Shown: one piece after another, positions 15,895 through 24,421 of the stretch
Layout: the number at the start of each line of letters is the position of its first letter
Numbering within the stretch: the first letter of the stretch is position 1
NCBI RefSeq assembly: GCF_036346295.1
Contig: NZ_CP107819.1
Location: forward strand, 5,890,001 to 5,954,000
Direction: 5' to 3'
DNA: 64,000 nucleotides
DNA from: Streptomyces sp. NBC_00536
Lineage (GTDB): Bacteria; Actinomycetota; Actinomycetes; Streptomycetales; Streptomycetaceae
The notes under the pieces: generated by a model
What the model was told of the DNA's origin: nothing
Database searches by the model: none
What the model saw: only the letters and a program-made list of their open reading frames with translations
Position numbers and translations under genes: made by a program

Positions 15895-17334
15895 GTGACC
15901 AGCGAACTGCGTCGTCTGCGCAACTACATCGGTGGGGAGTTCAAGGACGCCGCCGACGGGCGGACCACCGAGGTGGTCAACCCCGCCACGGGCGAGGTGT
16001 ACGCCACCGCCCCGCTGTCCGGGCAGGGCGACGTCGACGCCGCCATGGCCGCCGCCGCGGCCGCCTTCCCGGGCTGGCGCGACACCACCCCCGCCGAGCG
16101 CCAGAAGGCCCTCCTCAAGATCGCGGACGCCTTCGAGGCGCGCGCCGAGGAACTGGTGGCCACCGAGTCCGAGAACACCGGCAAGCCGCTGGGCCTCACG
16201 GCCAGCGAGGAGCTGCCGCCGATGGTGGACCAGATCCGCTTCTTCGCGGGCGCCGCCCGGCTGCTCGAAGGCCGCTCGGCCGGCGAGTACATGGAGGGCA
16301 TGACCTCCATCGTGCGCCGCGAGCCGGTCGGCGTCTGCGCCCAGGTCGCGCCGTGGAACTACCCGATGATGATGGCCGTGTGGAAGTTCGCCCCGGCCAT
16401 CGCCGCGGGCAACACCGTGGTCCTCAAGCCCTCGGACACCACCCCGGCCTCGACGATCCTGATGGCCGAGATCATCGACCAGATCCTGCCCAAGGGCGTC
16501 TTCAACGTCGTCTGCGGCGACCGGGAGACCGGCAAGGCGATGGTCGAGCACCACACCCCGGCGATGGCCTCCATCACCGGTTCGGTGCGCGCGGGCATGC
16601 AGGTCGCCGAGAGCGCCGCCAAGGACGTCAAGCGGGTCCACCTGGAGCTGGGCGGCAAGGCCCCGGTCGTGGTCTTCGAGGACGCCGACATCGCCAAGGC
16701 CGCCGAGGACATCGCGGTCGCGGGCTTCTTCAACGCCGGCCAGGACTGCACCGCGGCCACCCGCGTGATCGTCCACGAGTCGATCCACGACGAGTTCGTC
16801 GCGGCGCTCGCCAAGAACGCGGCCGACACCAAGACCGGTCAGCCGGACGACGAGGACGTGCTCTACGGCCCGCTGAACAACCCGAACCAGCTGAAGCAGG
16901 TCGCGGGCTTCATCGAGCGCCTCCCCGCGCACGCCAAGGTCGAGGCGGGCGGCCACCAGGTCGGCGAGAAGGGCTACTTCTACGCCCCGACCGTGGTCTC
17001 CGGCCTCAAGCAGGACGACGAGATCATCCAGAACGAGGTCTTCGGCCCGGTCATCACCGTCCAGTCCTTCACGGACGAGGCGCAGGCCCTGGAGTTCGCG
17101 AACGGCGTCGAGTTCGCCCTCGCGTCCTCGGTGTGGACCAAGAACCACGGCCGTGCGATGCGCATGTCCAAGAACCTCGACTTCGGCTGCGTGTGGATCA
17201 ACACCCACATCCCGCTGGTCGCCGAGATGCCGCACGGCGGGTACAAGAAGTCCGGCTACGGCAAGGACCTCTCGGCCTACGGCTTCGAGGACTACACCCG
17301 CATCAAGCACGTGATGACCTCGCTCGACGGCTGA
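15895..17334 (+). CDS. Gamma-aminobutyraldehyde dehydrogenase (ALDH family)
   Basis: A 479-residue NAD(P)-dependent aldehyde dehydrogenase. The general-base glutamate is in HLELGGKAP and the catalytic cysteine in NAGQDCTAA; the early NYIGGEFKDAADGRT start and PWNYPMMMAVWK segment match the aminobutyraldehyde dehydrogenase (PatD/PuuC-like) group, which oxidises 4-aminobutanal to GABA. GTG 15895 follows AGGAGAG at 15880-15886 by 8 nt. A TAGGCT -10-like hexamer at 15842 may be its promoter. It is divergent from the Lrp gene and resembles the second copy at 28004-29518. Confidence 0.88.
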   Translation: MTSELRRLRNYIGGEFKDAADGRTTEVVNPATGEVYATAPLSGQGDVDAAMAAAAAAFPGWRDTTPAERQKALLKIADAFEARAEELVATESENTGKPLGLTASEELPPMVDQIRFFAGAARLLEGRSAGEYMEGMTSIVRREPVGVCAQVAPWNYPMMMAVWKFAPAIAAGNTVVLKPSDTTPASTILMAEIIDQILPKGVFNVVCGDRETGKAMVEHHTPAMASITGSVRAGMQVAESAAKDVKRVHLELGGKAPVVVFEDADIAKAAEDIAVAGFFNAGQDCTAATRVIVHESIHDEFVAALAKNAADTKTGQPDDEDVLYGPLNNPNQLKQVAGFIERLPAHAKVEAGGHQVGEKGYFYAPTVVSGLKQDDEIIQNEVFGPVITVQSFTDEAQALEFANGVEFALASSVWTKNHGRAMRMSKNLDFGCVWINTHIPLVAEMPHGGYKKSGYGKDLSAYGFEDYTRIKHVMTSLDG

Positions 17335-17401
17335 TCGGAAGCTGATCGACAGCTGACCGGTCACCGGCCCGTCGGCGCATCGTTCACCGCCGTTCGCTCC
17401 A

Positions 17402-17438
17402 GGGGTGGGCAGTAGACAACATGTCTATTGCCCGCCCC
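17402..17438 (+). terminator. Long hairpin after the aldehyde dehydrogenase gene
   Basis: Positions 17402-17418 pair with 17422-17438: 17 positions with two G-T wobbles and a 3-nt loop. Its centre is the perfect dyad TAGACA-ACA-TGTCTA. It lies 67 nt after the stop at 17334 and 24 nt before the next start, so it can end the upstream message; the embedded dyad could also be an operator. No long T-run follows. Confidence 0.75.
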
Positions 17439-17462
17439 TTCGCGTTCGCCCAGTCTGTGCGC

Positions 17463-18641
17463 ATGCCTGAACTCGCTCTCTCCCGCCGCGCGGCACTGCG
17501 CGGCCTCGGTGCCGCGGGCCTGCTGGCCGGCCTCGCCGGCTGTGGTGTGCCCGCCGCTTATGTCCCGGAGGACCGACGGGAAGGCGCGGACCGGTCCGGT
17601 GACGACCGGAGCCTGGCCTTCGCGAACTGGCCGCTCTACATCGACACCGACGAGAAGGACGAGACCCGGCGCCCGACGCTGGACGCCTTTTCGAAGCGGA
17701 CCGGCATCGAGGTGAAGTACACCGAGGAGATCAACGACAACGACGAGTTCTTCGGCAAGGTCAGCCCGGCCCTGATGAACCACCAGGAGACCGGCCGCGA
17801 CCTCGTGGTGGTCAGCGACTGGATGGCGGCCCGCTTTGTCCGGCTGGGCTGGGCCCAGACGATGAACCGCGCGGCGCAGCCCAACGTGGCCAAGCACCTG
17901 GACCCGCAACTGCGGTCCCCGGCCTTCGACCAGGGCCGTCTGCACACGGTCCCCTGGCAGTCCGGGATCACCGGCATCGCCTACAACCGCAAGGCGCTGG
18001 GCCGCGAGATCAAGTCCACCAAGGAGCTGTGGCACCCGGACCTGGCGGGCAAGGTGACGCTCTTCTCCGGGCTCGACGAGTCCTTCTCCCTGCTGATGCA
18101 GGGCAACGGCGCGGACGTCACGCGGTGGACCGAGTCGGACTTCCACCGGGTGTGCGACCAGGTCGAGGAGATGGTCCGCAAGAAGCACATCCGCCGCTTC
18201 ACCGGCAACGACTACACCTCGGACCTCAGCAAGGGCGACGTGCTCGCCTGCCAGGCCTACTCCGGCGATGTCATCCAGCTCCAGGCCGACAACCCCGACA
18301 TCGAATTCGTGGTTCCGGAGGAGGGCGCCGAACTGTGGGCGGAGAGCCTGCTGATCCCGAACCTCGCCCGGCACAAGGCAAGCGCCGAGGCCCTGATCGA
18401 CCACTACTACCAGCCCGAGATCGCCGCCGAGCTGGCCGCCTCCGTCAACTACGTCTGCCCGGTCCCCGCGGCCCGCGAGGTGCTGGCCGGGTCCGGCGAC
18501 AAGGACACCGCCGAACTGGCCGCGAATCCGCTGATCTTCCCCGATGACGAGATGCGCAAGCGGCTCGTGGTGGCCCGGGACATCTCGACGGCGGAGCGGC
18601 AGCCCTTCGCGAAGCGCTGGAACGCCATCGTCGGTCTCTGA
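17463..18641 (+). CDS. Spermidine/putrescine-type ABC transporter substrate-binding lipoprotein
   Basis: A 392-residue PotD-like extracellular binding protein. The N-terminus has a twin-arginine pair (R8-R9) and lipobox LAGC with C27, suggesting Tat export and lipidation. The mature part begins SLAFANWPLYIDTDEK and contains NDNDEFFGK and FTGNDYTSDLSKGDV, segments shared with the second PotD-like protein at 29567-30820. No permease or ATPase follows, so it may use the PotABC encoded at 30906-33783 (inference). ATG 17463 is chosen because the upstream ATG 17421 lies inside the hairpin stem. It has no clear ribosome site. Confidence 0.85.
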   Translation: MPELALSRRAALRGLGAAGLLAGLAGCGVPAAYVPEDRREGADRSGDDRSLAFANWPLYIDTDEKDETRRPTLDAFSKRTGIEVKYTEEINDNDEFFGKVSPALMNHQETGRDLVVVSDWMAARFVRLGWAQTMNRAAQPNVAKHLDPQLRSPAFDQGRLHTVPWQSGITGIAYNRKALGREIKSTKELWHPDLAGKVTLFSGLDESFSLLMQGNGADVTRWTESDFHRVCDQVEEMVRKKHIRRFTGNDYTSDLSKGDVLACQAYSGDVIQLQADNPDIEFVVPEEGAELWAESLLIPNLARHKASAEALIDHYYQPEIAAELAASVNYVCPVPAAREVLAGSGDKDTAELAANPLIFPDDEMRKRLVVARDISTAERQPFAKRWNAIVGL

Positions 18642-18694
18642 TCGAAGGAGGAGCGGGAGGAGGAGCGGCCCACGGTCACGGTACGGCCACGGAA

Positions 18695-18730
18695 CTGAAC
18701 GTGTTCAGAGATTTTGCTGAACGCGTTCAG
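18695..18730. promoter_or_regulatory. Two tandem palindromic operators
   Basis: CTGAACGTGTTCAG (18695-18708) and CTGAACGCGTTCAG (18717-18730) are 14-bp dyads whose centres are 22 bp apart, two helical turns, so two bound dimers would sit on the same DNA face. They end 22 bp before the start of the membrane protein gene at 18753. Such half-sites are typical of TetR-type repressors, but no regulator gene is adjacent. Confidence 0.75.
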
Positions 18731-18752
18731 AAATCGGCGTACCCTCCATCCC

Positions 18753-19250
18753 ATGATCGAAAGAAGCGTGCTCCTGCGCCGGATCAGGATCTGGCTGGCC
18801 CTTTTCATCGTCTGCCTCGTGCTCAGCGGGCTCACCGCCTTCCCGCTGGTCAGCGAGCTGCATTGGGCCAACTCCCTGGCCTCCAACGAGTGGCTGCGGC
18901 GCGTGGGCGACGGGCTGAACCGGGCCGACGCGGACTATCCCTTCCTCCTCTACGGAACGGACTGGCTCGCCTTCGCCCACCTGGTGATCGCGGTGTTCTT
19001 CTACGGGGTCCACCGCGACCCGGTCCGCAACATCTGGATCGTCGAGGCGGGCATGATCGCCTGCGCCGGCATCGTCCCGCTGGCCCTGGTCTGCGGGCCG
19101 ATCCGCGGCATCCCGTTCTGGTGGAGCGTCATCGACATGTCGTTCGGCGCCTTCGGGGTGATCCCCCTGCTGGTGCTGCGCCGCATGATCAAGCGGCTGG
19201 AGGCGATGGACGGCGCACCGGAGGTGGCGGTGGCGGCCGCTACTTCTTGA
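18753..19250 (+). CDS. Small four-helix integral membrane protein
   Basis: A 165-residue protein with four hydrophobic segments (about residues 8-33, 70-87, 92-117 and 122-145) and a basic C-terminal end (RRMIKRLEAMDG). No catalytic motif is visible and I do not recognise a named family with certainty; similar proteins of unknown function are common in actinomycetes. ATG 18753 is preferred because the in-frame ATG at 18714 lies between the two upstream palindromes. Those palindromes imply repression by a dedicated regulator. The gene converges on the serine hydrolase and overlaps it by 11 bp. Confidence 0.7.
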   Translation: MIERSVLLRRIRIWLALFIVCLVLSGLTAFPLVSELHWANSLASNEWLRRVGDGLNRADADYPFLLYGTDWLAFAHLVIAVFFYGVHRDPVRNIWIVEAGMIACAGIVPLALVCGPIRGIPFWWSVIDMSFGAFGVIPLLVLRRMIKRLEAMDGAPEVAVAAATS

Positions 19251-20454
19251 AGGCGGCCATCACCAGCTTGAAGGCTATGGGGTTCATGTCCAGCCCCTTG
19301 GCGTCCGTGGAGTTGACCGAATAGACCAGGGTGCGGGACAGGTCGCGCGTCGCGCCGATCGCCGTGTTGTATCCGGGCCGGCCACCCGTCTTGCCCCAGG
19401 CCACCACGCCGCCGGGGAGCACGAACCGCTTCATGCCCGCCGTCAGATCCGCGTCCCCGCCCTCGACGTTCTTCACCTCGGGCACGGTGAACATCTCCTC
19501 CAGCTGCGCCTTCGGTACGAGCCGCCCGCTGAACAGGGCCACGGTGAAGCGCTCCAGATCCGCCGTGGTCGAGATGAGGTCGCCCGCGGCGAACTGCTCG
19601 GAGGCGTTCCAGTCGCTCACATCGACCAGCTCCCTGCTCCCGCCGGTCCCGGTCACCGCCTGGTAGCCGTGGTTGTGCGGCCCCTGGATCCGGACCCGCA
19701 CCGGGCCGGGGAAGGAGGTGTCGCGCAGCCCCAGCGGCCTGATGACCCGCGCCTCGACGGCCTTCGCGTACGAGGTGCCCGTCAGCTTCTCGATCAGGAC
19801 GCCCAGGATCGTGTAGTCGATGTTGAGGTACTCCTGCTTGGTCCCCGGGGCGAAGTCCGGCCCCTTGGCCACCGCGTTGGCGATCATGGCGTGCGGGTCC
19901 CAGATGTCGAACCGGTGGGCGTAGGCGGCGTCGAAGGTGTCCCCCGGACCGTCGGCCGACTGGATGCCGCTCGTGTAGTTGAGCAGCTGGCGCACCGTCA
20001 CGGGCTGGAAGGTGTCCGGCAGCAGCCCCGGCAGATAGTGCTGAACGGACTGGTCGAGGCTCACCTTGCCCTCGGCCGCCAGCTGGAGGACCACCGCGGC
20101 GGTGAAGGTCTTGGTCACCGACCCCACGCGGAACCGGCCCTCCTCGATCGCGGCACGGCCGCTGCGGATGTCCGCGACACCCGAACTGCCCTGCCAGCTC
20201 CCGCTGGTGCCGCCCACACGGACCAGCGCGGCGGTCGCGTCCTTGTTCCCCGCGCCGACTCCCGCGATCGCCTCCGCCAGCGCCGCCGCGTTGGGCGCGG
20301 TCGGGACCATGGGCGGCGTGGCGCCCGTAGCGGCCGAGGGCGAAGACGAGGACGAAGGTGATGCCGGAGCCGGAGCGGCGTGGGCGGCGACCGGGCCGGA
20401 AGCGATCCCCAGGACCAGGGTCGCGGCGATCAGAGTGCGTGTACGAGCGTTCAT
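19240..20454 (-). CDS. Secreted serine hydrolase of the beta-lactamase/DD-peptidase family
   Basis: A 404-residue exported protein of the class C beta-lactamase-like (serine hydrolase, DD-carboxypeptidase/esterase) superfamily. A Sec signal peptide covers ~1-26 and a Ser/Pro-rich linker ~28-50. Catalytic SxxK is SVTK at 112-115; the YxN motif is YLN in KQEYLNIDY; the KTG-type triad is GKTGG near residue 355. The family cleaves D-Ala-D-Ala peptides, esters or beta-lactams; the substrate is unknown. It lies 166 nt downstream of the response regulator gene on the same strand, with its own likely promoter. Confidence 0.88.
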   Translation of the reverse strand: MNARTRTLIAATLVLGIASGPVAAHAAPAPASPSSSSSPSAATGATPPMVPTAPNAAALAEAIAGVGAGNKDATAALVRVGGTSGSWQGSSGVADIRSGRAAIEEGRFRVGSVTKTFTAAVVLQLAAEGKVSLDQSVQHYLPGLLPDTFQPVTVRQLLNYTSGIQSADGPGDTFDAAYAHRFDIWDPHAMIANAVAKGPDFAPGTKQEYLNIDYTILGVLIEKLTGTSYAKAVEARVIRPLGLRDTSFPGPVRVRIQGPHNHGYQAVTGTGGSRELVDVSDWNASEQFAAGDLISTTADLERFTVALFSGRLVPKAQLEEMFTVPEVKNVEGGDADLTAGMKRFVLPGGVVAWGKTGGRPGYNTAIGATRDLSRTLVYSVNSTDAKGLDMNPIAFKLVMAAFKK

Positions 20455-20620
20455 GGTGATTCCCCCGTGAGCTGCTGTGAACCGGTGTGGGTTCCGGGGG
20501 CCACCGCGGCTCCCGATGACTCAATGGTGCTGCTCACGGGGGTGGTTGCGGATCACCAGCGAGAGGGGTCTTCACCGGTGTGACAACTCACCGGCGCGGG
20601 GGAGTCGACGCGCCCACCTC

Positions 20621-21355
20621 TCACTCCCCAGAGGGAGAAACCCCAGAGGGACAACCGGCGGGAGCCGTCGTCCCGGCCGCGATCAGCCCCGTCTCGTACG
20701 CGCAGATCACAGCCTGGATCCGGTCCCGCAGCCCGAGCTTCGCCAGCACGTTCCCCACATGCGACTTGACCGTGTGTTCGCTCACCACCAGCGCCGCCGC
20801 GATCTCCGCGTTCGACAGCCCCCGCCCCAGATGCAGCAGGGTCTCCCGCTCCCGGGCCGTCAGTCCCTCCAGCCGCCGCGCCCCCTCGGCGGCCGCGGCC
20901 GACTCGGCCGCCGCCCCGCGCCGGCCGTGCGCCGTCGCTGCCGTGTACTCCTCGATCAGTCGCCGCGCGACCGACGGGGCCAGCAGGGACTCGCCCGCCG
21001 CCACCACCCGTACCGCGTGCACCAGATCGTCCCGCCGCACGTCCTTCAGCAGGAAGCCGCTGGCCCCCGCGTGCAGCGCCTCGTACACGTACTCGTCCGC
21101 GTCGAAGGTCGTCAGCATCACCGTCCGGCAGGCGCTCCGTGCCGAGATCGTCCGGCACGCCTCGATCCCGTCCATGACCGGCATCCGGACGTCCAGCAGC
21201 GCCACGTCCGGCGCCAGGTCCCGCACCGCGGCCACCGCCGCCGCGCCGTCACCGACCTCCGCGACGACCTCGATGTCCTCCTGGACGTCCAGGATCATCG
21301 CGAAACCGCTGCGCACCAGCTCCTGGTCGTCCGCCACCACCACACGGATCGTCAA
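20621..21355 (-). CDS. NarL/LuxR-type response regulator
   Basis: A 244-residue two-component regulator. The receiver domain spans ~3-120, with D8/D9-type acidic pocket in VVADDQ and phospho-acceptor D55 in LLDVRMP; a LuxR-type HTH is at the C-terminus (GLTARERETLLHLG through HTVKSHVGNVLAKLG). TTG 21355 overlaps the kinase stop (AATTGA) and has GGAGG 7 nt upstream, so translation is coupled to the kinase. Its targets are unknown; the serine hydrolase just downstream is a candidate. Confidence 0.92.
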   Translation of the reverse strand: MTIRVVVADDQELVRSGFAMILDVQEDIEVVAEVGDGAAAVAAVRDLAPDVALLDVRMPVMDGIEACRTISARSACRTVMLTTFDADEYVYEALHAGASGFLLKDVRRDDLVHAVRVVAAGESLLAPSVARRLIEEYTAATAHGRRGAAAESAAAAEGARRLEGLTARERETLLHLGRGLSNAEIAAALVVSEHTVKSHVGNVLAKLGLRDRIQAVICAYETGLIAAGTTAPAGCPSGVSPSGE

Positions 21356-22569
21356 TTCCCCACCTCCAGCGGCGAGGTTACAGGCGTGGTTACAGGCGTG
21401 ATCGCGAGGCTGACGCGCAGCCGGAACCCCCGCCCGCCCGGCGCCGGACCCGACTCGGCCGTTCCGCCGTGGGCCGCCGCCCGCTCCCGGATCCCGATCA
21501 GCCCGTGCCCGCCGCCCGCCGCCCGCGTCGCCGCGCCCGTCGCCGGCCCCCGCCCGTCGTCCGTCACCGTCACCCCGAGCGCGCGGGGCCCGTACTCCAG
21601 GGTGACCGTCACCCGCGTCGCCCCGGCGTGCTTCACCACGTTCGTCAGCGCCTCCTGCACCACGCGGTGCACGGTGGCCTCCAGCGCGGCGGGCAGCGCC
21701 CGGACCTCGCCGGTCCGCTCGTACGCCACCTCCAGTCCGCTGCCCCGGACCCGGTCCAGCAGGTCCGCCAGCTCCTCGATCCCGGGCTGCGGCCGCCGCG
21801 GCGAGGTGTCGTCCGTGCGCAGCACCCCCAGCATCGTCCGCAGCTGGGTCATCGCGTCCCGGCCGGTCTCCGCGATGGCCTCGAAGGCGGCTTCCGCCCG
21901 CTCGGGGGCGCGCCGCACGGCCACCGGGCCGGCCTCCGCCTGCACGATCATGATGCTGACGGCGTGCGAGAGGATGTCGTGCATCTCCCGGGCGATCCGG
22001 GCCCGTTCCCGGGCGGCGGCCTGTTCCGCCTCGATCCGGTTCGCCCGCTCCAGTTGCGCCGCGCGGTCCTCGACCGCGGCCGTGTACGCCTGCCGGGTGT
22101 GCTGGAGCCGCCCCAGCGCGTAGGCCGCGCCCGAGACGAAGAGGGTGAAGAGCAGTTCGCGCGCCGTCCCGGTGCCCCGGCCCACGGACACGGCGACCGC
22201 GAGGACCGTGAGCGCGCCCACCGCCAGCCGGACCCGGGCCGTGCACAGCAGGGCGACCGTGTAGAAGGCGATCAGTCCCGCGTACGGGATCGGCTGCCCC
22301 GGCCCGTCGACCGCCAGTTTGTACGCGCCGCCGACCGCCAGGATCGCGACCAGCACGGTGACCGGAGCGCGCCGCCGCCAGATCAGCGGGAGCACGCCGA
22401 GCGTGGTCATCGCGTACGAGGCCCAGTCCGCGGGCGGCACCTCGGCCGACCGCGGCACCACGAAGGGCATCGTGACGGCCAGTTGCACCAGCAGCGTCAG
22501 CCCGAGGTCCTGCGTGCGCGGATCGGCGCGCCGGATCGCCCGGGTGACGTCCCCCCAGTCCGGTATCAC
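21352..22569 (-). CDS. Two-component sensor histidine kinase (HPK7/DesK type)
   Basis: A 405-residue membrane kinase. Residues ~20-160 contain about five hydrophobic segments with no large extracellular domain, so it probably senses something within or near the membrane. The HisKA_3 dimerisation helix follows a short coiled coil, with phospho-acceptor H197 in REMHDILSHAVS; the HATPase domain has an N-box EALTNVVKHA, G1 DDGRG and G2 GHGLIGIRER. GTG 22569 overlaps the GDPD stop as GTGA and its own stop overlaps the regulator start. It forms a pair with the NarL-type regulator. Confidence 0.9.
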   Translation of the reverse strand: MIPDWGDVTRAIRRADPRTQDLGLTLLVQLAVTMPFVVPRSAEVPPADWASYAMTTLGVLPLIWRRRAPVTVLVAILAVGGAYKLAVDGPGQPIPYAGLIAFYTVALLCTARVRLAVGALTVLAVAVSVGRGTGTARELLFTLFVSGAAYALGRLQHTRQAYTAAVEDRAAQLERANRIEAEQAAARERARIAREMHDILSHAVSIMIVQAEAGPVAVRRAPERAEAAFEAIAETGRDAMTQLRTMLGVLRTDDTSPRRPQPGIEELADLLDRVRGSGLEVAYERTGEVRALPAALEATVHRVVQEALTNVVKHAGATRVTVTLEYGPRALGVTVTDDGRGPATGAATRAAGGGHGLIGIRERAAAHGGTAESGPAPGGRGFRLRVSLAITPVTTPVTSPLEVGN

Positions 22570-23255
22570 CGGCCGGCGCCGGCCCGTACGGCGGCCAGCG
22601 CGTCCACCCGGTTCGTGGTGACCGAGTCCACCCCGGCCGCCAGCATCCTGCGCATGGACCGCTTGGTGTCCGGGGTCCACACCGACACCAGCAGCCCGTC
22701 CGCGTGCAGCGCGTCCACCAGCCCGCGCTCCACCAGCCCGAAGCGGTAGTTGAGCCAGGCGGGCGTCACCGCGTCGATCAGCACCCGGCGCGGCGGGTTC
22801 AGCGAGGTCCAGGTCAGCGCGATCTCCGCGCCCGGATCGGCGGCCCGGACGGCGAGCATCGTGTTCCCTCCCGCGCAGTAGTACGCGCGGTCGCGCGCCC
22901 CGCACTCGCGGACCTGGCCCACCACCGTCCGTACCGCCTCCGGGCTCGCGCCCGGCAGGTCGATCATCACGCGCCCCGCGCCCGTGGCGATCAGCGCCTC
23001 CCGCAGGGTCGGCACCCGGCCCTCGGTCAACTCCCGCAGCTGCGGGGCCGTGACGGCGTCGAGCCGTACGTCGTGGCCCCACAGCCGCTGGAGGGTGTCG
23101 TCGTGCAACAGCACCGGGACCCCGTCCCGGGTCAGCCGGACGTCGATCTCGACGGCGTCCGCCCCGCGTTCGAACGCGGAGCGGAGCGAGGGAAGGGTGT
23201 TCTCACGGACGCGGTAGGGATCGCCGCGGTGGCCGACGGCAGTCAGAGTGCGCAT
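22566..23255 (-). CDS. Glycerophosphodiester phosphodiesterase family protein
   Basis: A 229-residue TIM-barrel GDPD. It should hydrolyse glycerophosphodiesters to glycerol-3-phosphate and an alcohol. Catalytic and metal residues are visible in GHRGDP near the start, ENTLPSLRSAFERGADAVEID and DGVPVLLHDDTL. No signal peptide, so it is cytoplasmic. ATG 23255 is chosen with an upstream GGAG; an in-frame ATG at 23264 adds three residues. It begins 30 nt after the adenosine deaminase stop and overlaps the kinase gene, so the four genes are likely one transcript. Confidence 0.87.
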   Translation of the reverse strand: MRTLTAVGHRGDPYRVRENTLPSLRSAFERGADAVEIDVRLTRDGVPVLLHDDTLQRLWGHDVRLDAVTAPQLRELTEGRVPTLREALIATGAGRVMIDLPGASPEAVRTVVGQVRECGARDRAYYCAGGNTMLAVRAADPGAEIALTWTSLNPPRRVLIDAVTPAWLNYRFGLVERGLVDALHADGLLVSVWTPDTKRSMRRMLAAGVDSVTTNRVDALAAVRAGAGR

Positions 23256-23285
23256 GACCCCCATTCTCCGCGGGCGCCCGGGGTG

Positions 23286-24311
23286 TCAGGGAGCCAGCCA
23301 CGCCTCGGTGTACGCGTCGATCTCCGCCGCCAGCTTCGCCTTGCCCGCCGGGTCGAGGAAGGAGGCCTCGACGGCGTTCTTCGCGAGCCGCGCCAGACCG
23401 CGTTCGTCCAGCTCCAGCAGGCGCGCGGCCACCGCGTACTCGTTGTTGAGGTCGGAGCCGAACATCGGCGGGTCGTCGCTGTTGATGGTGACGAGCACGC
23501 CCGCCGCGACCATCTCCTTGACCGGGTGCGCGTCGAGGTCGGTCACCGCGCGCGTGGCGATGTTGGAGGTCGGGCAGACCTCCAGCGCGATCCGGTGCTC
23601 GGCGAGGTACGCGAGCAGTTCCGGGTCCTGGGTGGCGCTGGTGCCGTGCCCGATGCGCTCGGCGCCCAGGTCGCGGATCGCGTCCCAGATGGTGCCGGGA
23701 CCGGTGGTCTCGCCCGCGTGCGGGACGCTGCGCAGACCGGCCGCGCGCGCCTGGTCGAAGTACGGCTTGAACTGCGGGCGCGGGACGCCGATCTCGGGGC
23801 CGCCGAGGCCGAAGGAGACCAGGCCCTCGGGGCGCAGGTCCACGGCGAGCCGGGCGGTCTCGGCCGCGGCTTCCAGCCCGGCCTCGCCGGGGATGTCGAA
23901 GCACCAGCGGAGGATGACACCGAGTTCGGCCTCGGCGGCCTTGCGGGCGTCCTCGATGGCCTCCATGAAGGCCTTCTCCTCGATGCCCCGGCGGGTGGAG
24001 GAGTAGGGGGTGATGGTCAGTTCGGCGTACCGGATGTTCTGCCGGGCCATGTCGCGGGCGACTTCGTACGTCAGGAGGCGGACGTCGTCCGGGGTGCGGA
24101 TCAGGTCGACGACCGAGAGGTACACCTCGATGAAGTGCGCGAAATCGGTGAAGGTGAAGTAGTCGGCGAGCGCCTCGGGGTCGGTCGGGACCTTGGAGTC
24201 CGGGTGCCGGGCGGCCAGGTCGGCCACGATGCGCGGTGAGGCCGAACCGACGTGGTGGACGTGGAGTTCGGCTTTGGGCAGCCCCGCGATGAAGGGGTGC
24301 AGATCGGGCAT
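23286..24311 (-). CDS. add: Adenosine deaminase
   Basis: A 341-residue metallo-hydrolase that deaminates adenosine or deoxyadenosine to inosine. The zinc ligand motif is HVHH with H17 and H19; HAGE carries the third histidine region and the catalytic glutamate, GHGTS the following histidine, and NSDDPPMFG the zinc-binding aspartates (usually TDDP). It has the normal length for bacterial Add; closely related adenine deaminases cannot be fully excluded, but the SDDPPMF type favours adenosine. ATG 24311 has GGAG upstream. It heads the add-GDPD-kinase-regulator group and is divergent from the gene at 24422. Confidence 0.88.
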   Translation of the reverse strand: MPDLHPFIAGLPKAELHVHHVGSASPRIVADLAARHPDSKVPTDPEALADYFTFTDFAHFIEVYLSVVDLIRTPDDVRLLTYEVARDMARQNIRYAELTITPYSSTRRGIEEKAFMEAIEDARKAAEAELGVILRWCFDIPGEAGLEAAAETARLAVDLRPEGLVSFGLGGPEIGVPRPQFKPYFDQARAAGLRSVPHAGETTGPGTIWDAIRDLGAERIGHGTSATQDPELLAYLAEHRIALEVCPTSNIATRAVTDLDAHPVKEMVAAGVLVTINSDDPPMFGSDLNNEYAVAARLLELDERGLARLAKNAVEASFLDPAGKAKLAAEIDAYTEAWLAP

Positions 24312-24421
24312 GAGGAGTCTCCGTCGGGACGCGCGTGCGGGCAGGTCTGGGGTTCATCGTAGGCAGCCCGGGGCATGTCGGTGGCAGCCCGTAGCATGGC
24401 TGTACGAGAGGGGGGCGCCGT

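Noticed and set aside
17421..17462. Upstream ATG start for the PotD-like lipoprotein at 17463.
   Set aside because: It lies in the 3' arm of a strong hairpin and would put 14 residues before an otherwise normal Tat signal peptide.
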